Source: Chara braunii
Lineage: Eukaryota > Streptophyta > Charophyceae > Charales > Characeae
NCBI GenBank assembly: GCA_003427395.1
Contig: BFEA01000250.1
Coordinates: 2,049,816-2,109,941, forward strand
Length of the DNA stretch: 60,126 bases
Direction: 5' to 3'
Positions 34,061 through 45,099 of the stretch are shown piece after piece (within the stretch, counting starts at the first letter, position 1; each line of letters starts with the position of its first letter). Made by a program: the position numbers and the translations under genes. The notes below the pieces were generated by a model. It did no database searches, had not been told where the DNA came from, and was given only the letters and a program-made list of their open reading frames with translations.

Positions 34061-34270
34061 GGTGGCCCTCCCTCATATATATAGTTTTTCGGGAGGGCCC
34101 TTCGCGGGCACCTGCTGGCCGTCAAATCCGGGGATACTGACGGTCAGGATGTTCCAATGGGGAGTGGTGGGCCTGCCTCATATATGTGGTTTTTCGACTG
34201 GGCCCTCCGCGCGCGCCTGCTGGCCGTCCGATCCGGGAATACAGACGGTCGGGACGATCCAATGACTGCA
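34061..34270. repeat. Two 105-bp direct repeats, one with a perfect hairpin
   Basis: Copies begin at 34061 and 34166. Copy 1 holds GGCCCTCCC (34064-34072) and GGGAGGGCC (34091-34099), a perfect 9-bp stem around an A/T-rich loop with TATATATA. Both copies end in a second dyad, GCCGTC with GACGGTC. Confidence 0.75.
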
Positions 34271-34572
34271 GTCGGTCGTGATCGTTTCTCCCCCTTGGCC
34301 AGAGCGGAGGCGCGGGGATGACGTTCAGCTGCAGAGCAGAAATGCGATTCGCGCACATAAGTACCCACGACATTGTGTCATTGTTCTCGTTCTGGGAGAA
34401 TCAGCGCAGCGGTCCGCCAACGTCGACACGACAACTGCCCCGCTCTCTAGGTTAGTGCCGCTTCGGCCAACACGGCCGCCCCCCCAAGAGAAAGAGAAAA
34501 GCCTCCGTGGACGGCCGTGTCCAGTGCTGGTTTATCGATGACGTCAACAAGTTTTCTCCAACACTTTCACAG

Positions 34573-35145
34573 CAGTCGTCGTTGTGTCAAACACGATGGT
34601 CGATACGGTAGTGGTCGTGTCGAACGCGATGGTCGTCGTGTTGAACACGATCGTTGTCGTGTCCGACACGCTGGTCGTCGTGTCAAACACAATGGTCGTC
34701 GTGTCCGACACAATCATCGTCGTGTCGAACATGATGGTCGTCGTATCGAACCCGATCCTTGTCGTGTCGAACACGCTCGTTGTCGTGTCGAACACGATCG
34801 TCGTCTGGTCGAACACGATCTCCATCGTGTCGAACACGACCGTCGTCGTGTCGAACACGCTCGTCGTCGTGTTCGGCTCGTTGCCGTATACTGCCGTCGT
34901 CATGACCGACGCCGTGTTGAACACGGTCGTCGTATTGTCGAACACGACTCCATTGTATCGAGCGAGGCCGTCTTCGTGTCCGACACGATCGTCGAAGATG
35001 GTCGACGTGTCGTGCACGATGGTCGTCGGATCGGACACGGTGGCCGTCGTGCTGAGCACGGTGGTCGTCGTGTCCGCCACGGTCAAACGCGGTCTTGGTC
35101 GTGTCGAACGCCATCATGGTCGTGTCGAACACCCTGCTCTTTTTC
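34573..35145. repeat. CpG-dense palindrome array III (24-bp units)
   Basis: About 20 units of TCGTCGTGTCGAACACGATC type at 24-27-bp spacing. Each centre is a short dyad, CGTGT-CGA-ACACG or CGTGTC-CGACACG. The phase differs from array II, but the core is the same TCGTGT/ACACGA word. Open frames (VVVSNTIV repeats) are artefacts. Confidence 0.92.
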
Positions 35146-35435
35146 GCCACGACCCCCACCTACGTTTTGACTTGCACAGAGTTTAGTGCGAGTTGCGCCA
35201 GCAGAACATAGTGCCCGGGTGACTGTCTTTTGTCTCTTGTAGCACTAACTGCTTGTTGCGAGATTGCGCCACGACCCCCACCTTGTAATATACAATGGAG
35301 CTCCTGTCGTGTGGGGCGCGACATTGGCGTTGCCGCAGTCGTTTGCCTTCTCAACCTGGCTATCTGGAAACCCGTCGTGCGCCGTGGAACGAACTCTGCT
35401 CGAATTTTGCTTCGAATCCTCGGAGTCTGGTACCC

Positions 35436-35705
35436 GGGAATCAAGACGGGGGACCCTTCCGTGTTGGGCGAGGCGGTCGCGTTGCCACGACGGTTTTCCT
35501 GCTCACTCGTGGCAGTTTTCCGGCCCGCTCTTCATGGGTGGTGAGTACCACGCGTGCCGGGAATCAAGATGGGGGACCCTTCCATGTTGGGCGAGGCGGT
35601 CGCTTTGCCACGATGGTACGGTCGAGTTGCCACGATGGTATTCCTGCTCACTCGTGGCAGTTTTTCTGCCCGCTCTGTGTGGGTGGTGATTACCACGCGT
35701 GTCCA
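35436..35705. repeat. Two 123-145-bp direct repeats
   Basis: GGGAATCAAGACGGGGGACC at 35436 recurs at 35559 with one change, followed by matching GTTGGGCGAGGCGGTCGC and CTGCTCACTCGTGGCAG. The second copy contains an extra internal duplication (GTTGCCACGATGGTA). Confidence 0.75.
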
Positions 35706-36297
35706 GTCGCTGCAGTTCCTGGAGTAATATAGAATCTTTCCTATCAATGCCCTCGTGCCAAGCTGTGTGCTGCGTGCCAGAGTCTTCGCCGTTCCGCTGT
35801 TGGTGCCCGATGGGTTTTGCACGCCGTGGTCTCTGCCTTTCCGAAGTTGGTGCCCGACGTGACATGTGCTGCGTTTCCTGTTGCGCGTCAAGATCTCCGC
35901 CTTTTCAATGCTGTTGCACGCTGTGTTTCTGGTTGTTGGTGCCCCGACTCGACATGTGCTACGCTTCCCCCTGTCGTTGGATCTCCGACTTGGACAGACT
36001 CTTTCTCATGTATTGCGCCTCTGGCACGGATTGGGCCTGAGGACTGGATTGCTGCCCAGATTCCACGGTCGTGTGTTATCCTCTCTCGGATGTTTCCTGT
36101 TCCCCTCCGTCCAGTGTAGGGTTGTGTTTCTCAGGGTCATTTATAGGGCGGTGTTTCTCGCTGTTGTGCAGGGATGGTTGTCTGCTCTATTTCATTTCAC
36201 AGTGGTCCGCTGTTTTGTTGTCGCAAACACGTCTCGTGCATGGCTTGTGGTGTGCATGCTATGCCACAGCAGGCTTGCAGCACAACCTTCGAAAGCA
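35706..36297. other. Region upstream of the plus-strand transposase-like gene
   Basis: No domain is recognisable. It may hold the 5' part or promoter of the following gene. Confidence 0.35.
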
Positions 36298-39200
36298 TGG
36301 ACTGTGTGGCGTCTAATACAATGCTCACTAAGGATTTTCCTCCACCGCACCTGCCAATGTGTTCACAAGATGTTCGAAGTGGTCACGAACATGTCGATAA
36401 TGCTCTGGAATCTTCTGCTCCTAAGAGGTCACAAAATATTGCGTGTGCAGACACTACATGTGAAAGTGCGTATCCCGTCCTTCGATGCCCGGTTCGAACC
36501 TGTGATGCAGAGAGTGCTGAAGGTCATGAGGGTAAGGCCTCCTTTACTGACAACGATGCATCCGATGTAGATCGTGTTGTATGGGTGCCGAGGAGTTCAC
36601 TTCGAGATTTCGAGTACACAGGTCTTCTGTTTGGTGAGAGTGATGAAGGTGGTTCAGATTCAAGTGCTTCGGTGTCGTCTAGTGCTGATAGTTCTCCAGA
36701 TAAAACCGATCTTCCGCAAACGTACGCTGACCGGAACAGTGACCACTGTTGTCAAAATGACGATGAGAATTGTGACGTGATCTCTTATTTCGATGACATT
36801 TTTCCAAAACGTCTGTCCTCAGAGAAGCGTCCTTATACTTTTCGTCTCAGAATGCCGCGGTCAAAGAAGATTCTGCAATCAGTTCATAGAAAACTCACCA
36901 AAAAAGCATTGCGAGTGTGCGTGGGCAGGTTTGCTGTAAGCGAGAGTGTTTCGCTCAAATGACCCTGGACGACATCAAAGCTGTCCGGAGCACATACTAC
37001 TCTAAGAACCAGCATACCAGGGATGCGTGGTGGGTTGAAACGTTGAGGAGGTTCACCTTCATAGACGATGAAAAAAAGATTGTTCAACCTATTGTGGGGA
37101 GACGAAAGGTGTGCATTAGTGCTTGGTGTTTCACACTGGGTGTATGTAGGAATACATTTCTCAAAAAAAGGATGACTTTATCAAAAGGCTACAATATGCC
37201 GGAGCATGGCAGTACTGGACTCAGACGCACATCAGCAACATATGCGACGATGTACGGGAAACTAAGCTCCTTCGTGCGAGACAACGGAGATTCCATGCCC
37301 AATGACATGAAGATCAAAGAGGGGGAATCAAGAGTGGTGTTGAGAGTGTCCGCTTGCTATAACAAGGTTGATATTTATAAGTTGCTAAAGTCGCAATTCG
37401 ACAACATGGGTGCTCCTTGTGTTTCTCTCCAAGTTTTTTACAACATGTGGAGAACGCAGTTCTGGCATGTGAAATTCCATGACATTGATCAAAACTTTGC
37501 GAAATGCGAGAAATATATTGAATATAAAGAATCTATAAATTCCGCAAAGTTTGTGCGTGTGCGTGAGTACTTTGTTTCGTTACGCGAGAAACACTTGGAC
37601 TTGCAGCTTCAACATCGTGCTGCGTATGAGGTGTGGAAGGATGAGTCGAAGAGACCGGGTTCCAACAGTTTGTGCATCATCATTGACGGCATGGACCAAA
37701 GCAAGACCAGCATTCCACACTTTGGCGGAGAGAACAAATCGAAGGCAATCGCAAATATTCCGATGTTGAAACGAATCTAACAGTTATTATTGCATACGAC
37801 CGTTCACCATCGGTCCATGTTCACACATGGTACCCTTGCTGTCCACATGATTCTAATGTTGTAGTGTCATCCATTATGAAAGTTCTCCGCGACGTCCAGG
37901 TGACGAGTGACTTGCCTCCTAAACTGAGGATACAAGCTGACAATTGTTGGAGAGAAAACAAAAACAGATACATTTTGGCACTCGCTGCAGCTTTGGTGAA
38001 ATTTGGCTTCTTCAAAGAAATTGAATTCGGTTTTATGTTAGTGGGACACACATATACGGACGTTGATGCCACTTTCAGTCATTTCTCTCGCAAACTGAAA
38101 ATGCACGATGCATATACCATGCTCGACCTCTTCAAGCTCGTTGGCAGTTCTAAAAAAAAACGTTCATCGTGCACATTCATGGATTAAATTGTTGATTGGC
38201 GAGCTGCTGTTAAGCCCTTCCTGGTCAAGAGACTGATCGGTCATACTCGTTCACATGCATTTAGGTTTTATATGCAGGATGACAATCCTGTGTTCCAGTG
38301 GAAAGAGTATTGCACTTCTCCTGAATGGTCTGCTCCAGTCTATTGCTTTAAACGAGATGGAAACAAAGCATATGCTGGACCCGAATAGGCATTCGTGCCA
38401 TCACCTGTTCCGCCGTCAGCTTCTCTGCCTACTAAAGATAGGAATTCGGATTTTGAATCGGGAATTGAAGGTGTGAAGACGTTTGTTGGGTGGTTGGAGA
38501 ACAAGCGGCACGAGTGGTTGGGAATGAAAGATGAGGTTAGCTTCTCAAAGGAGAGTGCTCTTTCACACTGGAAAACTTTCCTCGAGACAGTCGAGGAGCA
38601 TTACGGGTCTGGGTTTCCGAAAACTTCACTCAAGGCTGACTTCTGACCCTCACAAGACAAAATTAAGAAGGATGATCCAGATGATATTGATATTGCCTTC
38701 CTCTTGAAGAGCAATGAGAATAAAGGAGTCGTTGTTCGTTGGACCGACCAATGAGCGTCCAAAGGTGGAGCTCAACCAAGTTGTGAATGTCGAAAAAGGT
38801 CAATTCGTTCTCTTGCGTCCTTCCCAAGATGATATCGATGAGGGGGTTCCTGTATGGATGGGTAGAGTCATTTCCGATATAGACAACGATATGAAGTCGT
38901 CAACTTTCAATCATATTCTTATTGAATATTGGGTGTCACAACCTATTGCTAAACGTTTTTCTGTGCAATATTTGAACGCATGGAAGAAGACATGGAAGAA
39001 AGACAACACAACATCACAGCAGTGACAGCATGTAGACTGTGTTGTGTGGAGCTGGACATCAAAGACATTGCATTTAGAAAATGGAATGCACATTCCAAAA
39101 TCAGCGAGAGAGAATGCCTTGGTATGCCTTTCACTTCCCCATAATGAAGATCAGTAGGTTTTCAATACGTTTTGAAGAAAAGCTAATCGTATTTCTTTAC

Positions 39201-39783
39201 ACGTATTAGTACGTTATTTAATTGTCATTGAGCTTTTATTTATATATATTTAAATTGTATTTTCATGTGTTGCAGAATGGTTTAACCATTTGTGACGACT
39301 GGGTGGCCGCCAAGTAACATGATGTGGGGAATAAATATATGGCATGATATGGGTCCAGTTTTCTTCACATCTGAAGTGATCTTTGACAGTGCAGTACTCA
39401 GTGTTAGAGGTGTGGATGCCCCACCGGAAGACTGAGAACATTCTCCTCGAGAGTCACTGTATATTTGTGGTCGGAGGTGTTGTGGAACGAGAACATACCC
39501 GTGAGAAGTGCTCGCACCCTTTTCGGAATTGTATTATTCAACAGTCAAATTCTGCCACAACAATTTCAACGTGATGACCTTGTTTTGTGCAGCGGCAACT
39601 GCTCGAGGTCGGTGCAAAGTATCTTTCCTTATTTATAATGACTATTCTGCGAGCGCAAGTATTTCCAATGCAGACAACATCGATGAACGACGACGACAAG
39701 AATTCCGAAGGAGGATCATGGAGCAACCATCACTCAAAACACTCATGGATGGGCTTGTGGACACGGCCATCAAATATTTGTGA
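36298..39783 (+). pseudogene. Decayed DUF7869-like, transposase-like gene
   Basis: An ATG at 36298 starts MDCVASNTMLTKDF and a Ser/Asp-rich N-terminus. A frameshift near 36930 leads to a Cys motif CCKRECFAQMTLDDIKAVRS and to ISAWCFTLGVCRNTF, then YNKVDIYKLLKSQFDN. The putative catalytic region follows: CIIIDGMDQSKTSIPH (Asp near 37683), LRIQADNCWRENKNRYI (37924-37974) and LVGHTYTDVDATFSHFSRKL (38035-38094). This D...DN...GHTxxDxD pattern is what I recall of the DUF7869 family found in animals, algae and oomycetes, widely suspected to be transposase-derived. C-terminal parts (VFQWKEYCTSPEWSAPVYCF; WMGRVISDIDND) fit. Frames change several times and stops lie at 38185, 38389 and 38644. A possible intron (acceptor TGTTGCAG at 39275) leads to further exon-like sequence ending at 39783. 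Confidence 0.55.
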
Positions 39784-40834
39784 AGTCTCCTGCTGCGCGA
39801 ATATGAAGTAATAGAAAGTTATATAGAGTACAAGGGTCCGGCGTTTGACGGACAAATTGATACCATCATTGTAGAAGATTGGACAACTTAGACAATGACA
39901 GACTGAAATGTTGTCTTGATCGCATTAGTTTATCCTTGTAGTCGATCTAGTTACTAGGCTTGTTTTGCCTATTTTCGGAGTGTCATTTCTGCTTTGCATT
40001 TAATTTTTTTTTTCCTATTACTCAATCAATGGCCTTGAGACATCATCTAAGTTCGAATAGTCCAGTCCTGCATTAATATAAAGTTATTTGGTTATCCGAG
40101 TTCAGCGGGATTCGAACTAAGGTTTGTGTTTAGACAGTTTATGGGTGACACTGCTTTCAAATTATTTTTAATGTTGAACTTTTGCACGTGTTTTCATTTA
40201 ATTGTGTTGTTGTAGTTAAGCAAGATTTTTGTACGTGTTTTTGGAGTGTCCGCTGCACTTTGCTGTCAAATATTAACAGATCTTTAAATTTTATTCTAAG
40301 GTCATATGCAAGGTTTTTTTGTTCTTTCATGTAAGCCTTTAAGTTCAAGGAACATCAGATTCCGAACTGATTGAAATATTGTCAAGTTCAACTTGATCCG
40401 ACACTCACTTAGTCTCACGTTTTGCAATATGTGTCCATGTTGTGTAAGCGCGGTATTATAATTAATATAATAAATTGAATATGACTTCTTGAATTTTGCG
40501 ATAGAATGGATGTATTCATTTTATGAAAGGTTGGGATAATATACAATAGTTAACTCATGAAACTTGTATTGATGCAGATATGCGACTTTCTTTAAAAATA
40601 GAATTATGGATAGTTGACTAATGAAACTTGTATTGATGCGGATATGCAATTTTCTTTTCAATACTTGATTATACAATATTTATCAATAAGATGCTAAAAT
40701 CCTCTGCTCTTGTTGTTAAATTTACTTTTGTTCTGGAAAATTTGTTAATTTCATTATATTCACTTTTTACAAACTTCATTTTTAACGAAAACACCGTTGT
40801 AGATGCTGGTTGGTTGGTTGTTGGTGTGGTGAGG
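39784..40834. other. A/T-rich spacer, no gene seen
   Basis: Low-complexity sequence. AATGAAACTTGTATTGATGC recurs near 40557 and 40620 (about 63 bp apart). No ORF of note. Confidence 0.5.
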
Positions 40835-42731
40835 CGAAGTGTTGGAGGTCTGCAGGAGCACCTGGAGGAGGAGACTCGGAGAGACAGCCATAGCTAAAGG
40901 TTAGGAGCTTCTTGCTCCACCTTTGTGCTTATGTTGAAGGTTTGTGGGGATAGTTGTAACTGTGAGGCTGCGGCAGACTAAGACCGTGCGGCAAGAGGCC
41001 CACGACGGGGAGGTGCTGTCGAACGGCCTGCACAGTGACAAGTGATATTTGAGTGGGAAGGTTGCGCTGTAGTGTTGTTGGGAGGAGGTGCTGTCGAAAT
41101 TTTTGTGCGGCGCAGCATAATTTTTTCTTTACGGCGGCAGTAACCTTGATATGATACTTTTGATAGCGTTTTAAGGGGCAGTATTGCTGAAATTGCGCGG
41201 CAAGACTGAAGATTTTGCCGGCGGATTTTTTTTGAATCTACGGCGGTGTTTTTTTTTGTGACACTGTACTTGGCGGTGTGACCATTGGGTGTTAGCACTA
41301 CAAGATTGACATCGGAGGTGTTACTATTTTTGAACAAGCGTCACGATCTAGGGGTTTTGGAGGATCATCTGATGGTGCGGTGACGGCGTGGAGATACTTG
41401 AGACCCATATTGGGACCGAGAGAGTTGGGAGTTGAAACCAGGGCAAGTGTGGTGAATATTGGTGATCTGACGTGATGATTGAAGGAGGTTGGTGATTGAG
41501 GTGAAACTATTCTTGGTGGGCAAAGTGTCGCTGGGACTGTAGTGGGACCAAGTTGGACTTGTAAGTGAGAGCACCCTCCTCGAGGGATATCTCGCTTCAG
41601 TCATAGTGAGTGGTCGTTTGTGTCCGTGTGGACACTTGAATAATCACGCAGATTATCTTTTGTAAACAACCACAACTTAAGTTGTGTAGCCGATCGTTTT
41701 GAAGAGAAATACTTGGCTTTCTTGAGTGAGCCGTTTTCAACTTCACTCGAGGTCAGTTGTGACTCAGTTCCCTTTGCACACCTGTATGAACCCACACTTT
41801 GCATGACCTTGCTTTGGATTTTCAGGGAAAGGTAGAGTAAAGTGTTTTGGGTTAACTTTTGTGGGGATATGGATGATTTTTCAGTTGTTTCTTCTGTTAT
41901 TGTGCAGATAGGTAAAGGATGTATATGAGAAAGGATCGACACTATGCCTGCTCAAGGAATGATGAAAATGTTTACCTTTCTTCCACTGTTTACCTGTCTG
42001 CATGTCAGATGAAGGACATAGTGAAACAAAGGAATTGACGGGTGCTGGGAAAAACACAATTCGTGGAAGATAAAGATGAAGATAAGAAAGTAGTTTAGTA
42101 TTTTCCCAAGGAACATCCCGTTCTATCCCGAATGACCGCTTTTGTTTGTCCCCGTCCAAAAAGAGTCTTAACTTTTTTTCTTGAACTATTTTCTGATTCG
42201 CCTAAGTCAACCCTCAGTGAAGAGGTATAAAGGAAAATGTTTTCACCTAAAGATTGGGACTTCTTCTTTCTATGAAGCATCTGGGGCAGGGGTTCGTTGC
42301 TTTAGGAGTCGGCCTTATTATTGATCCAGAGTGGACCGTACTACGGGGGAATACTATGTTGTATCGCGGTCCAACTTCTAAGACCTGAGCAATGTATTCG
42401 GGCGAGAAGGAGGGGTAATCCAGACCACTTGCTAAAGGGTAGGGTGTCTCGTAGCTAAGGGTAGTCACTCTTCTCATGCTTTCAAGTAGGGAAAAACTAA
42501 ATTTAGCACTTTTTTGTGGCTATTCTAGGTGCCGCCAACGTATGGGGAACTGCTGTCAAAGGAAGCCCAGTTCATGTTTCAAATAGTGCTAAAGAAGTGC
42601 AAGTAGGCATTGTCTTCGCGGCAGGTTCGTGACACAAGAATCACGACCCGGGGAGGGGAAGAGAGTTCGGTACAGGGATTGATATATATATATATAAATT
42701 TATTTTGACAAAGTTCTTATTTCGTCATTCA

Positions 42732-43864
42732 GATGTCTACAGGAGCGGTGATTATTCGATTGTTCAGTACGTGCGAAGCGAAAATAGATTGGAGCAGTGT
42801 CCTCGCTTTCACGTGTCGGTATGATACGGAAAGGACGATTGGTTGACAACCTGAATGAAGTCTTTCTAGAGCAAGATAAGTCATTTTTTTGGGATTGAAG
42901 CGTGAGGAATCCACCGCGAAGTTATATTTTTATGATAGAGTTTGGACAACGTATTGTGCAATATAAATTTGCATATAATCTATCACGAGATTGTGGAGGC
43001 ACGAACCTCGTTGTAGTTCACGAAGCGAATCCAGTTATAGAAAACACTCCTGAGATTAGAGGGATATTTCTTTGTATTGTGCTATGGCTAAATGATCAAC
43101 AAGGTTCATTCAGTCTCCTTCATCATGTGAGACGTGTACGAACGACTAGATTTAATATCTTTTGCAATAAGCGTTTTGACGACATCGCATTTGATGATGA
43201 GGCTTGTGAGATTTGGGAACGTCTCTTTAATTGATGACTCCTTCGGGTGTGCAGATGATTAGCGAATGACGGGATCTCACTCAGACAAGCTTGCCGGCTC
43301 GAGACACTGTGGATGAGGAGCTGATTCGGCGTGTTGAGCGACTTTTACTTGTTCATAATGTTGCGTTCACTCGTTGGGTTGGTTTTGTTGGATTCCTCAA
43401 AGATGGACAATTATTTTTTTCTGACTCGCACGGGGACTTCCGAGCTAACGTGGTCCGACTTCCGAATGAGTTTCATGAATATTCTTTGTATTTTCATCGC
43501 GCGAGTAACCTCCAATGCCTTTCTCGGGTCATTGTAAGTTTTAAAATTACCTTGTCCAGAGAGCACTATGACATCATCTAAATTAAGGGCACCACGACTA
43601 GGCACCTCTTTAGGTGCGTCAGTTGTTCGCGTCATAGTTTGGAAGCTAGCCTCGAGGATGACTTTCCTCTATGGTACGCAAATGGTTCGAGTCATGCAGG
43701 GCGGACACACAACCGCCTTAACTTTTGACGACGAGGGGTTTGCACGACTCGACCGGATAGAGGTTAAGGCCCGCGAAGGCCGACCACTCTATCACGGTGA
43801 AACGCGCCTTTATGAGTTTGGTGTCGCGATGAGTTATCCTTATGATAGAGTCACGTTTATATGA
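42732..43864 (+). pseudogene. Unknown ORFs inserted in the left arm
   Basis: Open segments at 42732-42840, 42854-43234, 43291-43581 and 43568-43864 have protein-like composition (IEFGQRIVQYKFAYNL; WVGFVGFLKDGQLFFSDSHG; TALTFDDEGFARLDRIEVKA) but change frame between segments. I recognise no family. The block is absent from the right arm, so it arrived after the arms diverged. A run of 20 A follows 18 bases after the last stop. Confidence 0.4.
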
Positions 43865-43881
43865 CTTTATGAGGGTAATTG

Positions 43882-43901
43882 AAAAAAAAAAAAAAAAAAA
43901 A
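43882..43901 (+). repeat. Poly(A) run after the inserted ORFs
   Basis: Twenty consecutive A directly downstream of the inserted block suggests a retroposed transcript or the tail of a non-LTR element. A flanking target duplication is not obvious. Confidence 0.5.
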
Positions 43902-44624
43902 GATTTGTAGATTGGACCAACCAGATGGATAGTATCTGGATTGCCCCGATGATTGCACTATCATGCTTATGCATTGAGGGGTAATCACGCATGGTAATGC
44001 GTGCCACGAGTAAGTCATTTCAAAAAAGGGAATAACTTCTTTAGGTTAAATAATAAGTCGAAATCAGGAAAAATGTTGAGCCTCTGAGAAGGTCATTGAT
44101 CTTAATGTTAGTGGCCAAAACAATGGGAGGCTGGACATTTTACAACGATTGTAATTTTGAGTTACATAACTAGATGGCGAAGATAGATGTTTCATCACTT
44201 AGGGAACGGAGAGAGTAATTATTGTCGAGGAGTACACAGCGACCGACAAAATTTATTCGCACCTCCAAGTAAATTGGATATGATCAAGGAAGTGTGGTCA
44301 AACCGATAGTTCAAGCTTCGGCCAAGAACCAGATCACTTGTTAATTTGTATGGTAGCAGTGAAATTTACTTGTGAAAGCTATTTATGGCAAGGTTCAGTA
44401 AGTGTGAAGCTAGGATGACCTTGCCTGTTTTTTTTTACAGTAGTCTTTCACCTTAGAAATGACGATATAAAAGTTTCTTCAGTCGTATGTGTTGGGAATA
44501 ATAACTTCAGCAAACTAACTCGTCAAGTTAAAACCCGATCTTGTGTGATTTTGATATAAGGTGTATGAATTTTATTGTCTTGTTTTTAAAAGATTGTCAA
44601 GGGACTGTGATCGTATTTAAGGGT

Positions 44625-45099
44625 TTCACGCTAGGTTGAGATCGTCTTAGTTGATCAACGTACGTTCCGTGCTTAGGAGATCGGCGTCCTCGGGAACGGA
44701 CAACGTTAGAGTCCACTCAACGTTTAACCAAGCGTTTCCTATACAGCAGCGAGACGAGCAAACACCCTCGACTGATCTGCCTCTACGATTGCATATAAAA
44801 TTTTTCGCATGTGGGTCAGTAGCTTGGCAGGGATACGCCCTAAGGGTGGTGACAATCCCTTAGTGAAAGCAAGATATGCCCGCGGGAACCTATCCTGTCG
44901 TAGGGGACCGTGGGATGTAATGTTGGTGCACCCGGTTAGAGAGGCGACAGAACGACGCTACCATGACCGTCTCGACGGTTCACGGGGTTGTTAAGTGTCG
45001 TTTTCGAATTGTCTCTTATTTTGTTTGATTAATTCCTGCGTGACATGGCCAGGGGGGCTCCCATGCTTTGTAAAAAGGCAGAAGTCGATGCGCTTGACA
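44625..45099 (+). mobile_element. LTR C core (diverged R-U5)
   Basis: Shares with the large element's LTRs the words CCTATCCTGTCGTAGGGG, GGTGACA, CCTGCGTGAC and the terminal GATGCGCTTGACA. Hairpins are at 44841-44862 and 44879-44914. It ends in TTGACA like LTR A, but no primer-binding site follows, so it is a solo or truncated copy. Confidence 0.75.

Larger units (their letters stand above)
40835..45099 (+). mobile_element. Left inverted arm, ending in LTR C
   Basis: Blocks match the reverse complement of 53761-56800 in the same order: GTCTGCAGGAGCAC region (40849 with 56755), GGAGGTGCTGTCG repeats, GGCGTGGA with TTGAGAC (41387), TTCTTGAGTGAGCC (41713 with 55470), ACCCACACTTTG (41790 with 55400), GGGGTTCGTTGCTT (42287 with 54830) and the LTR core. 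Identity is patchy, so the copies are old. The left arm is longer because of an insert at about 42.6-44.5 kb. The U5-like end of each arm points toward the other. Confidence 0.75.

Noticed and set aside
34517-35186. Open frames of 180-217 codons on both strands
   Set aside because: Products of the 24-bp minisatellite (VVVSNTIV and similar), not genes.
36071-36570. Overlapping Cys/Leu-rich frames before the DUF7869-like gene
   Set aside because: They are shadows of the frame starting at 36298 or lack any recognisable motif.
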